Shown: positions 1 through 8,816 of the stretch, piece after piece
How positions within the stretch are numbered: the stretch's first letter is position 1
Layout of the letters: each line of letters begins with the position of its first letter
DNA from: Opacimonas sp014872805
GTDB taxonomy: Bacteria; Pseudomonadota; Gammaproteobacteria; Enterobacterales; Alteromonadaceae
Assembly: GCA_014872805.1 (NCBI GenBank)
Contig: WKFN01000009.1
Span: 1-64,000 of the forward strand
Direction of reading: 5' to 3'
DNA length: 64,000 bases
Translations under genes and position numbers: made by a program
The notes under the pieces: model-generated
Database searches by the model: none
Told to the model about the DNA's origin: nothing
Seen by the model: only the letters and a program-made list of their open reading frames with translations

Positions 1-16
1 CGTACAATGCAGCCCC

Positions 17-430
17 TCATACTTTAGCTTCCAACCAACTGAGCCTTTTCATTGCCTTGGCAGAAAAGCTGATTTCCAACCTTAGAATGCAAATAGCCAT
101 TATTTTTATGCCGAGATACGCAGAAAAAACTAGGGTTATTAAAATTGTTGCCGTAGATAATTTCAAACTGCTTGATTTTAAGATAATCCAAGCAGGTATC
201 ACTAATAGAAGAAAGTAAAGTCTCAGCTGAAACAACTCACTTCTTATTTCAGGATGTGATTTGTAGTCAAAAATACCTTCGGCAAGCCCCAAAGGAATGA
301 GTGTCAGTAAAATCGCAGCTGTATATAACCGATAGTCGTTAAATTTTTTGTTTAAATAATCACTACTAAGTTCAAGCTTGCTCAACTGTATTATGGCGGT
401 CAAAGTACTCTCATTTTTATGAAACATCAT
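17..430 (-). CDS. Hypothetical membrane protein, possibly a truncated sensor N-terminus
   Basis: This 137-aa protein has a soluble N-terminus of about 35 residues, then three hydrophobic segments at about 36-54, 69-84 and 92-115. I do not recognise the family with confidence. The arrangement (charged N-terminus, then helices with an acidic loop containing Glu and Asp) recalls the N-terminal membrane region of some cyclase-type signalling proteins, but no GGDEF, EAL or cyclase domain follows and the frame stops soon after the third helix. It could be a stand-alone small membrane protein or the 5' remnant of a longer gene. It is leftward like the efflux genes and lies in the cargo segment of the integrative element. 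The start used has a second Met directly after it. Confidence 0.4.
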   Translation of the reverse strand: MMFHKNESTLTAIIQLSKLELSSDYLNKKFNDYRLYTAAILLTLIPLGLAEGIFDYKSHPEIRSELFQLRLYFLLLVIPAWIILKSSSLKLSTATILITLVFSAYLGIKIMAICILRLEISFSAKAMKRLSWLEAKV

Positions 431-546
431 TTATATCCATACTTCAGTGAGGGGGGCGTTCGTGATAAGTGTGTTCATTTTGATTTAACAGATTTTACTA
501 GCCTGTGCTAACAGTTTAGCCTATATAGTTGAGATAGGTATGGGGA

Positions 547-578
547 TGTGCCTGAATTTGGCTGTGCCTGAATTTGGC
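547..578. repeat. Perfect 16-bp tandem duplication in cargo intergenic DNA
   Basis: TGTGCCTGAATTTGGC occurs twice back to back. It lies between the membrane protein fragment and the export-protein gene, outside any credible reading frame. Its role is unknown; it may be a slippage product or a scar of cargo insertion. Confidence 0.8.
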
Positions 579-674
579 GAGGAGTGAAGTTACCCATTAT
601 TAGTATGGGTAACTTACTAAGTAACTATAGCCAGCGACAGGTCTGACTACCAGAAAGCTCATGTTTCGACACCA

Positions 675-1151
675 TTACGTAAAGGGGAGCTGTTTTCCTT
701 CTCCTACTTGGGTAATCCCCAATGATGCCAAAAATCCAAATAGTAACGAACAAACCAGCAGTGACAAGGTAAACCAAAACATAACAACCTTTCTGCTAGC
801 CCCCATGGCAATTGCGAATGCTCCAGCGGCATGGATACCAATCAAAAATGGCCCCAAAAAAGCCAAGCCTGGAACACCAAATTTTTCCATAATTACATGT
901 TTACGATCCATTATGTCGGGGGCAGCTTGCTCAGTTTCGGGTTTATTTCGCCAACGCTTCATAAATAACTTAACTTTTTCACTGGCATAAATTATGGGTA
1001 ACAGCGAAAGCAAATTTCCGAAAAAGCCTGCAAGTGCAGACGGAAACCATGGTAACCCAGCAATAACACCCAATGGGACGGCAATCCAAACTTCGAGCAC
1101 CGGAATTGCCGCCCCCACAAAGACACTGATATAGAGTAATAAGTCATTCAT
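675..1151 (-). CDS. Small multidrug-export-type membrane protein (COG2426 / Sm_multidrug_ex)
   Basis: The 158-aa protein has a hydrophobic N-terminus with an acidic residue in a proline-containing helix (PVLEVWIAVPLG), a second helix region at about 38-55, a basic cytoplasmic loop, then a Gly/Pro-rich segment (FGVPGLAFLGPFLIG) and a final helix. This is the pattern of the small multidrug export family; family transport function is poorly established. The ATG follows the RND permease stop with no spacing, so it is almost certainly the last gene of the efflux operon and may be translationally coupled to it. The substrate cannot be told from sequence. Confidence 0.7.
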   Translation of the reverse strand: MNDLLLYISVFVGAAIPVLEVWIAVPLGVIAGLPWFPSALAGFFGNLLSLLPIIYASEKVKLFMKRWRNKPETEQAAPDIMDRKHVIMEKFGVPGLAFLGPFLIGIHAAGAFAIAMGASRKVVMFWFTLSLLVCSLLFGFLASLGITQVGEGKQLPFT

Positions 1152-4100
1152 TTAGATTGCCCTTGCTGCTTTTTTTGTGAAGAACAAAACATATAAGCTT
1201 GGCACAACGATAAAGGATGCAATGGTGCCTGAAATAAGGCCGCCCATTAACACAACGTTAAACGAGCGCCATAGCGGATCATTGGCGATAAGCAAAGGAA
1301 GCAGCCCTAAAATAGTGGTTATTTGTGTCAACATAATAGGGCGAAACCGTTGCATTAAAGCTGATTTGAGTGATTCAAGTTCAGATTTTCCTGCGTCTTT
1401 CTCGATATCAATTTGTTCGATAATTAGCATCGCATTCGACACAATAATGCCTATCAGGGCGAATATCGCTAAATTCGCCATAAAATCGAAAGGCAGCCTG
1501 AAAATGATCAGTGCTAAAAGTAACCCAATGGCACAGAAGGGTATACTTAGTACAATGATCGCCACCTTACGAAACGAGTTGTACTTGTGGATGAATAAAA
1601 TGATCATCATAAGTACACAAAGTGGTAGGAAAGCAAAAATAGCTTCTGCGGTGACCTCGCTCTCCTCAATCTCTCCGCCAAACTCGATTTGCACTTTGCC
1701 GGTATTGCGAACCTGCTCCAACGTTTCTGCTATGTTGGAAACCAACTCTTTAGAGGTCATCGCCGGATTAAGCGCTGTCACCGTCAGAGTTGGCCGCAAG
1801 TTTCTTTTCTTCACAATCGACGGATGAAACTCTGTGTCAGCGCGAGCAATTTCTGATAAATAAACGGTTTTATCAGAAGATTGTGAGAAAATCTGAATAT
1901 TATTTAACTGCGACAGTGACGCGTTATCTGTTGGCATTGCCAGCATAATAGGCAGCAAGAACTCTCCTTCCCGAAGCTCAGATGTACTCTCTCCGAGAGT
2001 ATTTTTCCTAAGAGCGGAAAAAATGTCTCCTCGTGTGACTCCGGCATAGCTTGCTGCGGCTTGGTCTACATTTACCACCAAGCTGGGGATAGGTTGTTCC
2101 CAGTCCTGCTTGATGTTAATGGTTCCATCTACTTTGCTAAGCGCCTCTTGAATCGTTGCAGCAGCCTGTAATAAATTACTATGGTTGTTGCCGATGATTC
2201 TAATGGCTGCTTCGCCTGGAGGCGTGGAGCCCATGAAAAACGGGTTAATCCCGAGCTTGGCATAGGGGAAAACAGGAGGCATCTCAGCCCTAAGTTGGCT
2301 TACAAAAGCCGCAACATTGGTTTCTTTACTAAGATTGATAACAAAGTAAGCGGTATGCGGAGCCGGATCTGGCGGATTCAGGCCTAGGATAAAGCGTGGC
2401 CCCCCTTCACTAACATACGCAGTAGCGCCTGTAATCTGCGGAAAACGTTGTTCCTCTGCAAGCCATCGCGTCATTTCTTGTGCAACTTCAGCTGTGCGGT
2501 TTGCAGGCGTACCTGCTGGGAGCTCAAGGGATATTTGCATTTGTGAGCGTTCCGACGGTGGAAAGAATGCCTCTGGAATAGTCGCAGATAAAAATAACGA
2601 TAGGATCAGGCTTGCTGTCGCACCTGCTAAAAATGCTTTTGGCCAGCTAATGACTTTGTCCCAAAAGCGAGACATGATCATCATTAAGCGCGAGAGCTCA
2701 CTTTGCTCAGAAGTGTTTTTACCTTTTCTTATAGACCACTGCGCCAAAATCGGCACCAGCATAATGGCAACAAACCAGGAAATGATCAGCATGACGCCAA
2801 TAACGATGGTTAGCGTCTGCATATAAATCGCAGTGATATTATCGGTGAACATAGGTGGGGCGAATGCCAGGATAACCGTTAGGCTAGCAATCAGCATTGG
2901 CGTACCCAGTGTCTTTCCGGCGTGTAAGGCTGCTGATTTACCAGACTCACCTTGATTAATACGTTTTGAGATATCCTCAACAATCACCATCGGGTTATCA
3001 ACCAAGATCCCAAGTGCAATGATAAACGAGGCGATACTCACCTCATTAAGCTCAACACCAAGCACTCGTAAAACGACTAATGTCATAATCCCTGTAATGG
3101 GCACGGCTAATCCCACCAGTGAACCAGCGCGTAAACCCAAGGCGATAACAGTGACTACAGTCACGACTAGGATCGTCTCCAAAAGAGTTGAAATCATTTT
3201 AGATATGACTTGATTAACAACTTCACCTTGGTCGGTGATGATTTTCAATTGAAAGCCAGCAGGTAAATCATGTTCCCATTTTGCTATTTGTGTACGAAGG
3301 CGATCATTGAAATCGACCATATTTACGCCGGGCGTCATATAGCCAGCAAGAACAATCGCCTGTCCCCCGTTTAAATAGGCGGCGGTATTAAGCGGTTGTG
3401 CTGTCGTCCTTATCACATCAGCTAGCGTGTCAAGTGGTAACTGACTGCCATCTTGCAGCACAATAGGTATCGCTTTAATATCTTCAATAGAGTTATAGCT
3501 CCCTCTGACATAAATACGACTCTCTTGGTCGCTAAAATTCACTCTGGCAATATCATCAAACGTATTGTTTTTATGTAATTGCAGGTAGATATCATTAGGC
3601 TTTATCGAAAATTTCGACGCAGCAAACGGTTTAAGATTGATGTTCACTTGCTCCTCAGTAACGCCATGCAAGGTGACTTTATCCATACCTGGGATATCGT
3701 AAAGAAAATCCCGCAACTCACTGGCTTTATTTCTAAGTTGTTCAAACGTGTGATTGGGGGCACTGAGTGCAACAGTCATTACGGCAACAGCATCATAACT
3801 ATCGTTAACAAAAGGCCCAGATACACCCTCGGGAAGTGAGTTCTGCACATCCTGCATTTTCGCTCTGACTCTAAGCCATGATTGCGCGTAGTCTGGTGTT
3901 CCGTCCTTAATTTCCAAAGAGATATGGATCTCTCCAGCACGAATAGACGTGGTGATATTTTTAGTTTCTTCCAGTTCACGCAAAGCACGTTCAACCGGGC
4001 GCGCCAATAGCGATTCCGTTTGATAAATATCTAAACCAGGGTGATAAGCGGTAATCACAGTGACATTTATCGGGAGTGTGGGCTCCTCTTGTGACGGGTA

Positions 4101-4193
4101 ATTCGGGTATAACGCCAACCCTATGCTCGTAAGCATAAAAAACAGAAAGAGCACTAAACGGCTGTTAGCAAGTGAGAAGTTGGTAATGGACAT
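1152..4193 (-). CDS. RND-family efflux permease (HAE1/AcrB-like)
   Basis: The 1013-aa length and duplicated architecture (TM1, large periplasmic loop, TM2-6, TM7, second loop, TM8-12) are those of proton-driven RND exporters that span the inner membrane and reach through the periplasm. The TM4 proton-relay motif reads ILVDNPMVIVED, with Asp399 followed by Asn400 where AcrB has two aspartates; this single-Asp form occurs in some non-AcrB HAE pumps. Its ATG overlaps the stop of the upstream fusion-protein gene (TAATG), indicating coupling. No outer-membrane factor is encoded nearby, so the pump would have to borrow a host TolC. Substrates are unknown; it is cargo of the conjugative element. Confidence 0.93.
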   Translation of the reverse strand: MSITNFSLANSRLVLFLFFMLTSIGLALYPNYPSQEEPTLPINVTVITAYHPGLDIYQTESLLARPVERALRELEETKNITTSIRAGEIHISLEIKDGTPDYAQSWLRVRAKMQDVQNSLPEGVSGPFVNDSYDAVAVMTVALSAPNHTFEQLRNKASELRDFLYDIPGMDKVTLHGVTEEQVNINLKPFAASKFSIKPNDIYLQLHKNNTFDDIARVNFSDQESRIYVRGSYNSIEDIKAIPIVLQDGSQLPLDTLADVIRTTAQPLNTAAYLNGGQAIVLAGYMTPGVNMVDFNDRLRTQIAKWEHDLPAGFQLKIITDQGEVVNQVISKMISTLLETILVVTVVTVIALGLRAGSLVGLAVPITGIMTLVVLRVLGVELNEVSIASFIIALGILVDNPMVIVEDISKRINQGESGKSAALHAGKTLGTPMLIASLTVILAFAPPMFTDNITAIYMQTLTIVIGVMLIISWFVAIMLVPILAQWSIRKGKNTSEQSELSRLMMIMSRFWDKVISWPKAFLAGATASLILSLFLSATIPEAFFPPSERSQMQISLELPAGTPANRTAEVAQEMTRWLAEEQRFPQITGATAYVSEGGPRFILGLNPPDPAPHTAYFVINLSKETNVAAFVSQLRAEMPPVFPYAKLGINPFFMGSTPPGEAAIRIIGNNHSNLLQAAATIQEALSKVDGTINIKQDWEQPIPSLVVNVDQAAASYAGVTRGDIFSALRKNTLGESTSELREGEFLLPIMLAMPTDNASLSQLNNIQIFSQSSDKTVYLSEIARADTEFHPSIVKKRNLRPTLTVTALNPAMTSKELVSNIAETLEQVRNTGKVQIEFGGEIEESEVTAEAIFAFLPLCVLMMIILFIHKYNSFRKVAIIVLSIPFCAIGLLLALIIFRLPFDFMANLAIFALIGIIVSNAMLIIEQIDIEKDAGKSELESLKSALMQRFRPIMLTQITTILGLLPLLIANDPLWRSFNVVLMGGLISGTIASFIVVPSLYVLFFTKKAARAI

Positions 4194-5323
4194 TAACGCG
4201 TCTCCCCTAAAACACGAACCTGTTGCCCATCACTGATAAAGGCTGCTCCGGCTGCTACGTATCTCTCTCCGAGTTCCAACTCAGCATTAATAATGTAGCC
4301 TGACGGTTGAATATCGACAATTTGTACAGGTTTTTTACTAACGGTATTGGACTCACCGTTAAAGGAGTAGAGGAAAGCGCTGTTACTTGTTGCTTCAATA
4401 TAAACTGCGCCGTGAGGAACCAAGAGAACGTTTTCACTATTTTTCAGACGATAGTTCACTGCAACCACGAGACCTGGCGGTAAAAAATTTCCCTCTGGCA
4501 CTTGTATACGCAGTTTAACAGGCAAGCTCAAGCCATTACTTGCGCGCTCTGCAATATGAGACAACTCAGCCTCAAAAGACGCCCCTTGATGACTAATACT
4601 GATAATCTGTTCATTTGTAGAACGTAGAGCATTTGCCAAAGGTACGGGGATTGATGATTCAACAATAAGTTGCGCTGAACTGTCGAAAGTAAATATGACC
4701 TGATTCTGAGCCACCTCTTCAAAGGGTTCCACTTGTCTGGTAGAGACAACACCATCATAGGGGGCTTTTATTACTGCTTGAGAAAGTTCTCTTTCTGTGA
4801 GTCTGACTCGGCTTTGTGCTTCACGCACAGAGGCTTGAGCTGTTAAGAAAAGTGTTCTTGCCGCCTCTAAATCTTGCTGGGAAACTGCGTTATTTGATTT
4901 GAGATGATTAAGCCGTTCATAGTTTGCTTGGTGTTCTTCAAGCGCGATCTGCGCTTTTGAGGCTTCAGAGCGGGCGTTATCAACTGCTAGTTGATAAGGC
5001 TCCAAATCCAGTGTTGCCATGATATCGCCCGCTTTTAACCGGCTACCAATATCCACCTGCACCTTTTGCACTTTGCCAGGAACGCCAAACGAGAGCTGCG
5101 CTCTGCTCTCTGTTTGTGTTATTCCAGAAAAGCGAGATTCTTGGTAATGCGCGTTTGCACCCACTTCGTTGAGTGTTACCACTCGAATGTTCTGTTCAGT
5201 GGGCTCAGGTATACTTTCACTGCTACAACCCTGTAATAAGACAAGTAGGCAAACTAATGCATATTTACTAAATTTCCTTAATAATATAACTGATCGTTCG
5301 AGTATATAAAATGGCGAACTCAT
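4193..5323 (-). CDS. RND efflux membrane-fusion lipoprotein (periplasmic adaptor)
   Basis: The 376-aa protein begins with a basic/hydrophobic signal and a lipobox ending LLQGC (Cys33), so it is a predicted lipoprotein anchored in the inner membrane. A biotinyl-lipoyl-like half (GKVQKVQVDIGSRLKAGDIMATL) is followed by a coiled-coil hairpin at about 110-170 and a second lipoyl half (VIKAPYDGVVSTRQVEPFEEV), then beta-barrel regions: the standard HlyD/AcrA layout. It would link the RND permease to an outer-membrane channel. Order with TetR upstream and permease downstream, with one-base overlap to the latter, marks a single operon. Confidence 0.92.
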   Translation of the reverse strand: MSSPFYILERSVILLRKFSKYALVCLLVLLQGCSSESIPEPTEQNIRVVTLNEVGANAHYQESRFSGITQTESRAQLSFGVPGKVQKVQVDIGSRLKAGDIMATLDLEPYQLAVDNARSEASKAQIALEEHQANYERLNHLKSNNAVSQQDLEAARTLFLTAQASVREAQSRVRLTERELSQAVIKAPYDGVVSTRQVEPFEEVAQNQVIFTFDSSAQLIVESSIPVPLANALRSTNEQIISISHQGASFEAELSHIAERASNGLSLPVKLRIQVPEGNFLPPGLVVAVNYRLKNSENVLLVPHGAVYIEATSNSAFLYSFNGESNTVSKKPVQIVDIQPSGYIINAELELGERYVAAGAAFISDGQQVRVLGETR

Positions 5324-5357
5324 AACAAACCCTCTTGAGGTATGGCTTAAATATTAA

Positions 5358-5948
5358 TTACTTTTTTGGTGTAAGAAGGGTCTGAACAAGCTGACGTAAA
5401 AGTTCACGCGAATACTCGATATCCGCAGTCGCTATCTGGCAGGACAAACCATCAATGTAGGCAAAGATATAGTGTGTTATTTGCTCGGGTGTGAGCAAAT
5501 AACTTGTCTCATCTTTATCCTGTAATTTCTTGATCATGGTACAACAGGTGTCAAAGAGCTCTTGACCTGAATCCTGTACCGCTTTCTTAATTTCTGGGTT
5601 TCTGGATGACTCTGCGAGGATCTCCAGATACATAATAGTTCCTATTTTATCGCCTGTGAGATAGGCCTCTTGCTCCAAAGCATCCATGAAATCACTAGCG
5701 CTCTCAATTCTTCTCAAAGCATCGAGATCTCTGGAAGAATAGCGCTTGGCGATTTCCAGAATGAGTTCATTTTTTGAGGCGAAGTATTGATAGAGACTTG
5801 CCTGGCTGACTTTTGCAACACGAGAAATCTCCGCCATGCCAGCGCCATGAAAGCCTTTTTTAACAAAGCATTGCACAGCACCATCAAGAATAGCCTCGAT
5901 TTTATCCTCTCGAGCTGCATAATTCACTGGACGACCTAAATTAGACAT
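5358..5948 (-). CDS. TetR-family transcriptional regulator of the efflux operon
   Basis: The 196-aa protein has a TetR N-terminal helix-turn-helix at about 15-62 (KIEAILDGAVQCF; AEISRVAKVSQASLYQYF) and a divergent ligand-binding C-terminus. It is the first gene of the leftward set TetR - fusion protein - RND - export protein, with 34 bases to the next start, so it probably represses its own operon and is released by a pump substrate. A TetR operator would be expected just upstream (5949-6010). There is an imperfect dyad around the start of that gap, but no clear operator can be named. Confidence 0.88.
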   Translation of the reverse strand: MSNLGRPVNYAAREDKIEAILDGAVQCFVKKGFHGAGMAEISRVAKVSQASLYQYFASKNELILEIAKRYSSRDLDALRRIESASDFMDALEQEAYLTGDKIGTIMYLEILAESSRNPEIKKAVQDSGQELFDTCCTMIKKLQDKDETSYLLTPEQITHYIFAYIDGLSCQIATADIEYSRELLRQLVQTLLTPKK

Positions 5949-6477
5949 AAAAGTACCACTTACTTTAGTGAGTGGTCAATCATATAAATGACGGTGATTC
6001 TTGTCAACTGATATCGTTTGTCTTAGAAGCCAACTTTTCAAAGTATTACCAACCTTGTTATTTTTCTAAAACGTGAAAAGGCCTCACAAGTATCTCAATT
6101 GAACGAGCAACTGGAAAACTATATGGCCAAAGTATATTTGAATGAACCAATGCAATTGGTTGGATACTGATGATCTGACAGGTTAGCCCGATAAATTTTC
6201 ACATTTTTATTGAAATCCTGAGCTCTTGAGGTTTTTCTTTTAAGCATCATGTTCACAGCGAAAACAAAGCGGACATTAGCAAGAACATTTTAGAACGGAT
6301 GACATTTCCTCTTTTCGCTCAAAGCGGTCCAAGTATAAATTTGGCTCGTTAACGCTAGTTGTTGCTACTAGTCATAACAGCTAGTCAGAAACACACACAA
6401 TTCCTTCATCTATCTGTCCAATCGCTCTAACGGGGATCTTTAGCATGTTAGCTCTATGAAATTTTCTGGAGCTGACA
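5949..6477. other. 529-bp intergenic region between efflux cargo and traF
   Basis: This gap should hold the divergent promoters of the TetR efflux operon (left side) and the traFHG operon (right side). A short + strand frame is open from about 6027 to 6170 and ends in QLVGY-stop with coding-like composition (SQLNEQLENYMAKVYLNEP). It has no good start and may be the decayed 3' end of a gene cut off by cargo insertion. The traF ribosome site (CTGGAG) lies at about 6468-6473. A binding site for the SetCD activator is expected from work on SXT, but I cannot identify one by eye. Confidence 0.5.
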
Positions 6478-7422
6478 ATGAGAACCCCTTTGTTACCTTG
6501 GTTTATCCTGTGGGTGACCATCCCAATCATTATTTTCTTTCTATTCATCTTGCCCGCCCATGCCAATGATGGTCCATTCTATCAGCGTGGTCAGGAAGGC
6601 TGGTTTTGGTATCAGGTCATTCCTGAACCAACGGAAGCTGAAGAGCTTATAATGCCGGAACTTGGTTCCGTTGAGTCCAGTCAGGACGAGCTAAAGCCCT
6701 TCAGTGCTGCTTGGTTTCGTGAGCACATGCAGTCGTTCATGGACAAGGCAATTGATGAGCCGACGAATGAGAACGTAAGAGCCTACCTGTATCTCCAGCT
6801 CGTCATGATGGATAAGGGCTCACAGTTTGCTGATGTTAGTCAGCAGGTGGTCATGGGCGATCCTGTCTTGGATGAAATCAGTCGCAGACCCTTGGCTACC
6901 TATGCTGCCAATCGGATGGATCGAGAGGCTGGCGCTCAACGAGATATTGCTTTAGGTGAAGTAGCAAAACGGGCTGGCTTGTTCTTCTTCTATCGTTCGG
7001 ATTGCCCTTACTGCCATGCTCAAGCGCCTATCATCGAATCCATGGCTTTGAACTACGGTTTCGAGGTGTTTGCTATTGCTGTCGATGGCTTGCCTTTACC
7101 GGGTGGAGAGTTTCCAAACTACAAAGTCGATTCAGGACAAGCACGATCGTTGTCCGTTACGACTGTTCCAGCGGTCTTCTTAGTAGAGCCGCCTAATGTC
7201 ATCACTCCGATTGGCCAGGGCGCAATGAGCCTTGATGAGCTCAATAATCGAATCATTCTTGCAGCCCATCAAGCCGGTTGGATTGACGATCAAACTTACT
7301 ATGCCACCAGACCTGTTCAGCCCGGCGTTTCACTCGCGATGTCAGCCCAAGAGCTTAACGAAAAGATATTACAGGACCCTGAGTTCCTTGTTCGCTATCT
7401 GCGTGCACAAGGAGGGTTATAA
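6478..7422 (+). CDS. traF: Conjugative transfer protein TraF (periplasmic thioredoxin-like)
   Basis: The 314-aa protein has an N-terminal signal/TM at about 7-28 ending in AHA before the mature part. Its C-terminal half is thioredoxin-like with a CPYC redox motif (Cys176, Cys179) in the context FFYRSDCPYC and a cis-Pro segment (TTVPAVF). This is the TraF family of F-type type IV secretion systems, a periplasmic factor for pilus assembly and disulfide handling of partners such as TraH. The ATG has a GGAG site at the right distance. It is the first gene of traF-traH-traG, with two bases before traH. In SXT this operon is switched on by SetCD. Confidence 0.95.
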   Translation: MRTPLLPWFILWVTIPIIIFFLFILPAHANDGPFYQRGQEGWFWYQVIPEPTEAEELIMPELGSVESSQDELKPFSAAWFREHMQSFMDKAIDEPTNENVRAYLYLQLVMMDKGSQFADVSQQVVMGDPVLDEISRRPLATYAANRMDREAGAQRDIALGEVAKRAGLFFFYRSDCPYCHAQAPIIESMALNYGFEVFAIAVDGLPLPGGEFPNYKVDSGQARSLSVTTVPAVFLVEPPNVITPIGQGAMSLDELNNRIILAAHQAGWIDDQTYYATRPVQPGVSLAMSAQELNEKILQDPEFLVRYLRAQGGL

Positions 7423-7424
7423 CG

Positions 7425-8813
7425 ATGAAAAAAGTATTTCAAGTATCGCTAATCGCCTGTGCGATTGGTTTTTCGTCTATGACCCAAGCAAGTTTGCAAC
7501 AGGAGATGAACCAGTTGTTTGGTTCAATGACCAACAGCACTGCGCCTGGTGTATTTGAAAGTCAGCGGCGTGGGGTTATATCTGGTGGAAGCGTTGTTGT
7601 CCGTAACAGGATCATGAACGAGAACCTCGTCTCTATGGTGCCACCGTCATTCCAAGCCGGTTGTGGCGGCATTGATATGTTCGCTGGAAGTTTGTCATTT
7701 GTTAATGCAGATCAGTTTGTTCAATTACTTCGCTCTGTAGCGGCAAATGCCAAGGGATACGCATTCCAATTGGCGCTCAGTGCTATGTGTGAGAAATGCT
7801 CCCAGCACATGGAGACACTGCAAAAGAAAATCCAGCAGTTGAACGAGTATTTTGGCAATTCCTGTCAAATGGCTCAGGGAGTCGTGAACGATACCCTAGC
7901 TGCTTTTGGTAAAAAGGGGCAAACAGAAGCCAGCATGTTGAGCTCACTTAAAGGGGCTGGAGACGTTTTTACCAGTTGGAGTGAGTCCAATGGTAAGAAC
8001 CCATATGAGAACGCTTCGAGTGTCGCGGCATCTGATGTGAACAAAACGATTAAAGGCAACTTGGTCTGGCGAGCACTGAAACGTCATTCGGCATCAAGCT
8101 GGTTTGCATCGGGGGATGACCGTTTTCTTGAAGCGGTTATGTCAGTGACGGGTTCGATCATTGTTGGTGATTTGGCTAATGCGGCTGATGGTCAAGGTAA
8201 AGCCCCAAAACTGACCAGACTGAATGGCAATAAAGTGACTATTGAGCATCTAATTCATGGCGGTAACGTCGCTATGTACCTATGTGACACAGTGACACAA
8301 GACGGCTGTCTGAATCCGACAATCACTAACGTGACCCTAACCGGGTTATCAACCCAGGTAGAAAATTTACTTCTTGGTACAGGTTCTAGTAACGGCATTA
8401 TTTTTAAGTTTGCTCGAAATACAGGAGCTGCTAGCACCACCGAAAAGGCTTTTATGACCTCGGCTCCTGCGAGCATTGGGGGCATGATTCGAACACTTTC
8501 TGCATTAAATGAAGGGGCTGCAAGGTCGTTTGCTTCAAGAGCTGCGCCATTTATTGCTGTTGAGATGGCCCGAGCATTGGTTGAAGACATGCTCAATGCT
8601 GCTAGAAGCACCTCTGGTGTGGAAGATCATGCCTATGCGAAGTTGTTAACTGAAGACCTTGAACGTGCACGTCGCCAAATCAATGAGGAATACGCCGCGT
8701 TACAGCGAAGATACGGTTCAGAGCAAGAATTGCTGGCGCATTTTAATCAGGTGATTCAGACCATTCGCAAACAGCGTTATTACACCGTTAAATCTACGGC
8801 GCTGGGGGAATAG
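7425..8813 (+). CDS. traH: Conjugative pilus assembly protein TraH
   Basis: The 462-aa protein starts with a Sec signal of about 22 residues (cleavage likely after TQA). The diagnostic region GCGGIDMFAGSLSFV is followed by a Cys-containing helix (AMCEKCSQHM) and a long C-terminal coiled-coil part. TraH is a periplasmic/outer-membrane-associated part of the F-type secretion channel needed for pilus assembly, probably a TraF client because of its several cysteines. It sits between traF and traG with 2- and 3-base gaps, so the three are one operon. Confidence 0.95.
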   Translation: MKKVFQVSLIACAIGFSSMTQASLQQEMNQLFGSMTNSTAPGVFESQRRGVISGGSVVVRNRIMNENLVSMVPPSFQAGCGGIDMFAGSLSFVNADQFVQLLRSVAANAKGYAFQLALSAMCEKCSQHMETLQKKIQQLNEYFGNSCQMAQGVVNDTLAAFGKKGQTEASMLSSLKGAGDVFTSWSESNGKNPYENASSVAASDVNKTIKGNLVWRALKRHSASSWFASGDDRFLEAVMSVTGSIIVGDLANAADGQGKAPKLTRLNGNKVTIEHLIHGGNVAMYLCDTVTQDGCLNPTITNVTLTGLSTQVENLLLGTGSSNGIIFKFARNTGAASTTEKAFMTSAPASIGGMIRTLSALNEGAARSFASRAAPFIAVEMARALVEDMLNAARSTSGVEDHAYAKLLTEDLERARRQINEEYAALQRRYGSEQELLAHFNQVIQTIRKQRYYTVKSTALGE

Positions 8814-8816
8814 ATA

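Noticed and set aside
661..990. 109-codon + strand frame opposite the small export protein
   Set aside because: It is the antisense shadow of a well-supported membrane protein gene.
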